From the NCBI GenBank assembly GCA_020443075.1, contig JAGRIU010000029.1, positions 62,001 to 126,000 on the forward strand: DNA of 64,000 nucleotides. Direction: 5' to 3'. A program made the position numbers and the translations under genes. Positions 61,648 to 64,000 of the stretch are shown in pieces. This stretch comes from Alphaproteobacteria bacterium (lineage in GTDB: Bacteria > Pseudomonadota > Alphaproteobacteria > Micavibrionales > Micavibrionaceae). The first letter of the stretch is position 1, and every line of letters starts with the position of its first letter. The notes beneath the pieces were generated by a model. That model was not told the origin of the DNA. It was given only the letters and a program-made list of their open reading frames with translations, and did no database searches.

Positions 61648-62742
61648 TCAGGGCTGCACTGTAAGAATTGACTCAGCGACTACTTGGTTGATGCGGTTAA
61701 CCATGCAATGGGCGCCGCCGCCAGCCATGTGGAATTGTGATAAATCAACACGATGCACTTTATAGCCTTTGCCTTCAATTTTCTCTTTGAGCTCATCGCT
61801 TATTGCAGATGTCACAATATCGGTGTCGTTCACGGCCACGAAATTACAGGCAAATTTGTCTGCATCCGCTCGATCAATCTCAATTAAATAGTCTTTTTCG
61901 TTCAGACCATAATCCGCAAATGCTTTTTGTCTCATCAAGGCAAGAGAATTCTCTGTCATCCCTCCCGGATAACAAATAACCTCGCCTCTTGGTAAGACGC
62001 CAAAAGTTGTATCCAGATGAAAGAATCCATCCGCTACATGTAACGGATGACAGCGATCGGCGAAATTCATTCTTTGCTCAATAACCTCATGAAACTCTAA
62101 ATCAGAGCGCCCACGAGTTGGATCGGGCTCCCCATGTTTATGATTATAACCGCACCAAAATACATTTCTTGCCGGATCGTAGATATTATCTCCCGTACCT
62201 TCACCAAAACACTCGTCTTGAAAAATCATGTGTAGATCTGCTGCTACGCCATAGCGTTCGTGAGCAAGGTTTTTGACAAATACAAAGTCGCTTTGCTGAT
62301 TGCTAACTTCCGGCTGACGCGCATGATGGCAAAAATTGCTAGACAATACTCTAAAGCACATTTTCTGGAGGTTGTTTTGATCATCAAACTGAGGCTTCAC
62401 AAGGTTTAAGGAAGGATCAGCTTTAAACACCTCATCCAACAAACCTGCCGTGCTGGGCCGTAATACAATACTTGCTCCCAAGCTCTGCAGTTTATCGCGC
62501 AGCATTACAAATTGCTCTTGAGCTTTTTGGGGGACAAATTCTACAGAATCTGAGCCGTGAACCATTCCATTCTCAACATAACCGTTGACCTCTTCATGAA
62601 CCTCAGATCGCGGGTCATAACTATCAGGCGCGCACATCAAAAATATGGGTTTCAGAATAAGGTCATTGGGCCCTGAAAAGCCTTCGCCTTCATACCATTC
62701 GTGTATATCCGCTGACGGATCTCTTGCAATCAATGTTGTCAT
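61648..62742 (-). CDS. Amidinotransferase/guanidine-modifying fold protein
   Basis: The 364-residue product has the hallmarks of the amidinotransferase superfamily. FLMCAPDSYD (about 34-43) is the first strand, LLDEVFKAD (about 101-109) the substrate-acid region, FGEGTGDNI (about 179-187) supplies the acidic residues, FFHLDTTFGVLPRGEVICYP (about 240-259) contains the catalytic His242, and GGGAHCMVN contains the nucleophile Cys346. Members include arginine deiminase, arginine dihydrolase and dimethylarginine hydrolase, and the exact substrate is not evident. It lies between argD and argF. Base composition is more AT-rich than in the adjacent arg genes, which suggests acquisition by transfer. 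No signal peptide is present. Confidence 0.8.
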   Translation of the reverse strand: MTTLIARDPSADIHEWYEGEGFSGPNDLILKPIFLMCAPDSYDPRSEVHEEVNGYVENGMVHGSDSVEFVPQKAQEQFVMLRDKLQSLGASIVLRPSTAGLLDEVFKADPSLNLVKPQFDDQNNLQKMCFRVLSSNFCHHARQPEVSNQQSDFVFVKNLAHERYGVAADLHMIFQDECFGEGTGDNIYDPARNVFWCGYNHKHGEPDPTRGRSDLEFHEVIEQRMNFADRCHPLHVADGFFHLDTTFGVLPRGEVICYPGGMTENSLALMRQKAFADYGLNEKDYLIEIDRADADKFACNFVAVNDTDIVTSAISDELKEKIEGKGYKVHRVDLSQFHMAGGGAHCMVNRINQVVAESILTVQP

Positions 62743-62791
62743 AGCGATGCAAATTGCATAACCTTTTTTACTTTGTCAAGCCATATGAAAA

Positions 62792-63991
62792 CTATTTTTT
62801 CATTTCTTGAAGTGTTTTGCCGATAATCTCCAGCGCTTCTTTGGCTTCGTCTTCGCTCATGATCAAAGGCGGGGTCAGGCGCAGCGTGGCCTCTCCGGCT
62901 TGCGTGGACATCAGGCCGTTATCGCGCAAAGCGGGCAGCAGTTTTTTAATATCAAACACCGTATCGACGCCGATCATCAGGCCTGCGCCGCGGATATCGG
63001 TGATTTTATTGGAGCTGCGTTTGAGGTCTTCGAGGCCGGTGCGCAGAAATTTTCCGGTTTTTTGCACGTGCTCCATAAAGCCGGGTTTGAGCATTTCTTC
63101 CATGACGCTTGCCACCACGGCGCAGGCCAGCGGATTGCCGCCATAGGTCGTGCCGTGCGAGCCGGGCTGGAAGGCAGCGGCGAATTTATCTCTGGCGGCC
63201 ATTGCGCCGACGGGGAAACCTGCGCCCATGCCCTTGGCCCAGGCAGCGATGTCGGGTTCGACGCCGAAATATTCGTAGGCGTAGAGCGTACCCAAACGGC
63301 CAAATCCGGTTTGTACTTCATCGAAAATCAGGGCGATATTGTTTTCATCACACAGGGTGCGCAGACCTTTGAGAAAGTCCGCATCGGCCGGGGTGAGGCC
63401 GCCCTCGCCCTGCACGGGTTCGAGGATGATGGCCGCCGTTTTATCGCTGACCAGCGCTTTGACGGAAGGTAAATCATTGAAGGTGGCGTAGTGGATGCCT
63501 TCGATATAGGGCGCGAAATAGGGCTGGGTGTGGCGCTTTTCGGTGATGGACGCCGAGCCGTATGTGCGGCCGTGGAAGCTGTTGTGAAAAGTGATAATTT
63601 CGTGGCAGCCTTCCCCTTTTTCCTCATATGCCCATTTGCGCGCGAGCTTAAGCGCGGCCTCGACGCTTTCGGTGCCGGAGTTGGAGAAATATATTTTATC
63701 AAAGCAGCTTGTCTCTATAAGCAACTTTGCCGCTTTTTCTTTTGGCTCTGTCGCGTAAGAGGCCTGACAGATCATCAGTTTGGCGGCTTGCTCGGTGATG
63801 GTTTTCAAAACCGCAGGTGACGCGTGACCGAGCGAAGCCACGGCAATTCCGGCGGCACAATCGAGATAGGCCTTGCCGTCCGTATCATAAGCGCGGCAGC
63901 CTTTGCCGTGATCCAGCGCTACGGGCTGGAGCTTATAGGTCTGCATCAAAGACGATGCGCTGCCCTTGATAATTTTTTGCGTGTCGGTCAT
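62792..63991 (-). CDS. argD: Acetylornithine aminotransferase
   Basis: ArgD is the PLP-dependent class-III aminotransferase that makes N-acetylornithine. The 399-residue product has YFSNSGTESVEAALKLARKW, ITFHNSFHGRTYGSASITEK, ALIFDEVQTGFGRLGTLYAY, and DIAAWAKGMGAGFPVGAM, in which the Lys carries PLP. Length and motif order are those of ArgD (390-405), and context favours ArgD over other class-III enzymes. It is the most upstream gene of the minus-strand cluster visible here. Its own promoter lies outside the window. Confidence 0.95.
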   Translation of the reverse strand: MTDTQKIIKGSASSLMQTYKLQPVALDHGKGCRAYDTDGKAYLDCAAGIAVASLGHASPAVLKTITEQAAKLMICQASYATEPKEKAAKLLIETSCFDKIYFSNSGTESVEAALKLARKWAYEEKGEGCHEIITFHNSFHGRTYGSASITEKRHTQPYFAPYIEGIHYATFNDLPSVKALVSDKTAAIILEPVQGEGGLTPADADFLKGLRTLCDENNIALIFDEVQTGFGRLGTLYAYEYFGVEPDIAAWAKGMGAGFPVGAMAARDKFAAAFQPGSHGTTYGGNPLACAVVASVMEEMLKPGFMEHVQKTGKFLRTGLEDLKRSSNKITDIRGAGLMIGVDTVFDIKKLLPALRDNGLMSTQAGEATLRLTPPLIMSEDEAKEALEIIGKTLQEMKK

Positions 63992-64000
63992 GCTCTGCCT

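Noticed and set aside
1-64000. CRISPR arrays, tRNA or rRNA genes, insertion sequences and prophage genes
   Set aside because: I found no regularly spaced repeats, cloverleaf-like sequence, transposase or phage structural gene in either strand. Only small palindromic repeats are present.

Overview
The window looks like a chromosomal segment of a flagellated alphaproteobacterium. It pairs FlbT and FlaF with flagellin, FliX with the sigma-54 activator FlbD, and carries CtrA, a one-cysteine alphaproteobacterial-type DksA, and class-2 PyrD. There is no rRNA gene, so finer taxonomy is not supported. The layout resembles the Caulobacter flagellar hierarchy: CtrA at the top, FliX/FlbD with sigma-54 in the middle, and FlbT/FlaF controlling flagellin.

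Layout. 1-1501 (minus): fliM (cut by the window edge) and fliL. 1838-5160 (plus): flgF-flgG-flgA-flgH behind a clear -24/-12 element. 5575-6597 (minus): dksA and fliX. 6875-16140 (plus): flgI, flgJ, two FlgN-like genes, fliK, flgD, flgE, a structured intergenic region, then flagellin. 16314-17106: flbT-flaF. 17115-19687 (minus): a GH13 glycosidase-family protein and a FlaG-like protein. 20051-26347 (plus): fliF-fliG-fliH-fliN-motA-flbD. 26409-31410: envelope-type genes (OafA-like acyltransferase, NfeD, SPFH protein) and unknowns. 31461-44418: flhA, a putative Fur-regulated outer-membrane protein, flhF-flhG, a second FliK-like gene, fliJ-fliI, a receiver-like gene and ctrA, mixed with small unknown genes. 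44502-53241: pgsA, pyrD, a TipF-like degenerate EAL protein, then yejA-kdsB-histidine phosphatase-slyX-yejB-yejE. 53362-55364 (minus): rpsU and yejF. 55553-56880: two tandem paralogous unknown genes. 56887-63991 (minus): an arginine cluster in transcriptional order argD, amidinotransferase-like gene, argF, 85-aa membrane protein, argG, PhnA-like, GxxExxY, argH.

The flagellar genes encode the C ring, MS ring, export ATPase complex (FliH/I/J), FlhA, distal rod, P and L rings, hook and hook cap, filament, one stator subunit and the polar placement pair FlhF/FlhG. FlhB, FliP/Q/R, FliE, FlgB/C, FlgK/L, the filament cap and MotB are not here and must lie elsewhere. The Yej genes make a peptide importer, with yejF on the opposite strand. 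The arg genes give ornithine-to-arginine synthesis, plus an enzyme of the guanidine-modifying fold of unknown direction.

The least expected features are: (1) a chain of hairpins between flgE and flagellin, including a possible multibranch RNA with a U-tract; (2) a second copy of the argH 3' end between two paralogous unknown genes, differing from argH only at synonymous positions; (3) a TipF-like EAL protein lacking the second catalytic aspartate of the DDFGTG loop; (4) a receiver-like protein and a cluster of TTAA half-sites directly upstream of ctrA; (5) an amidinotransferase-fold gene inside the arginine cluster.
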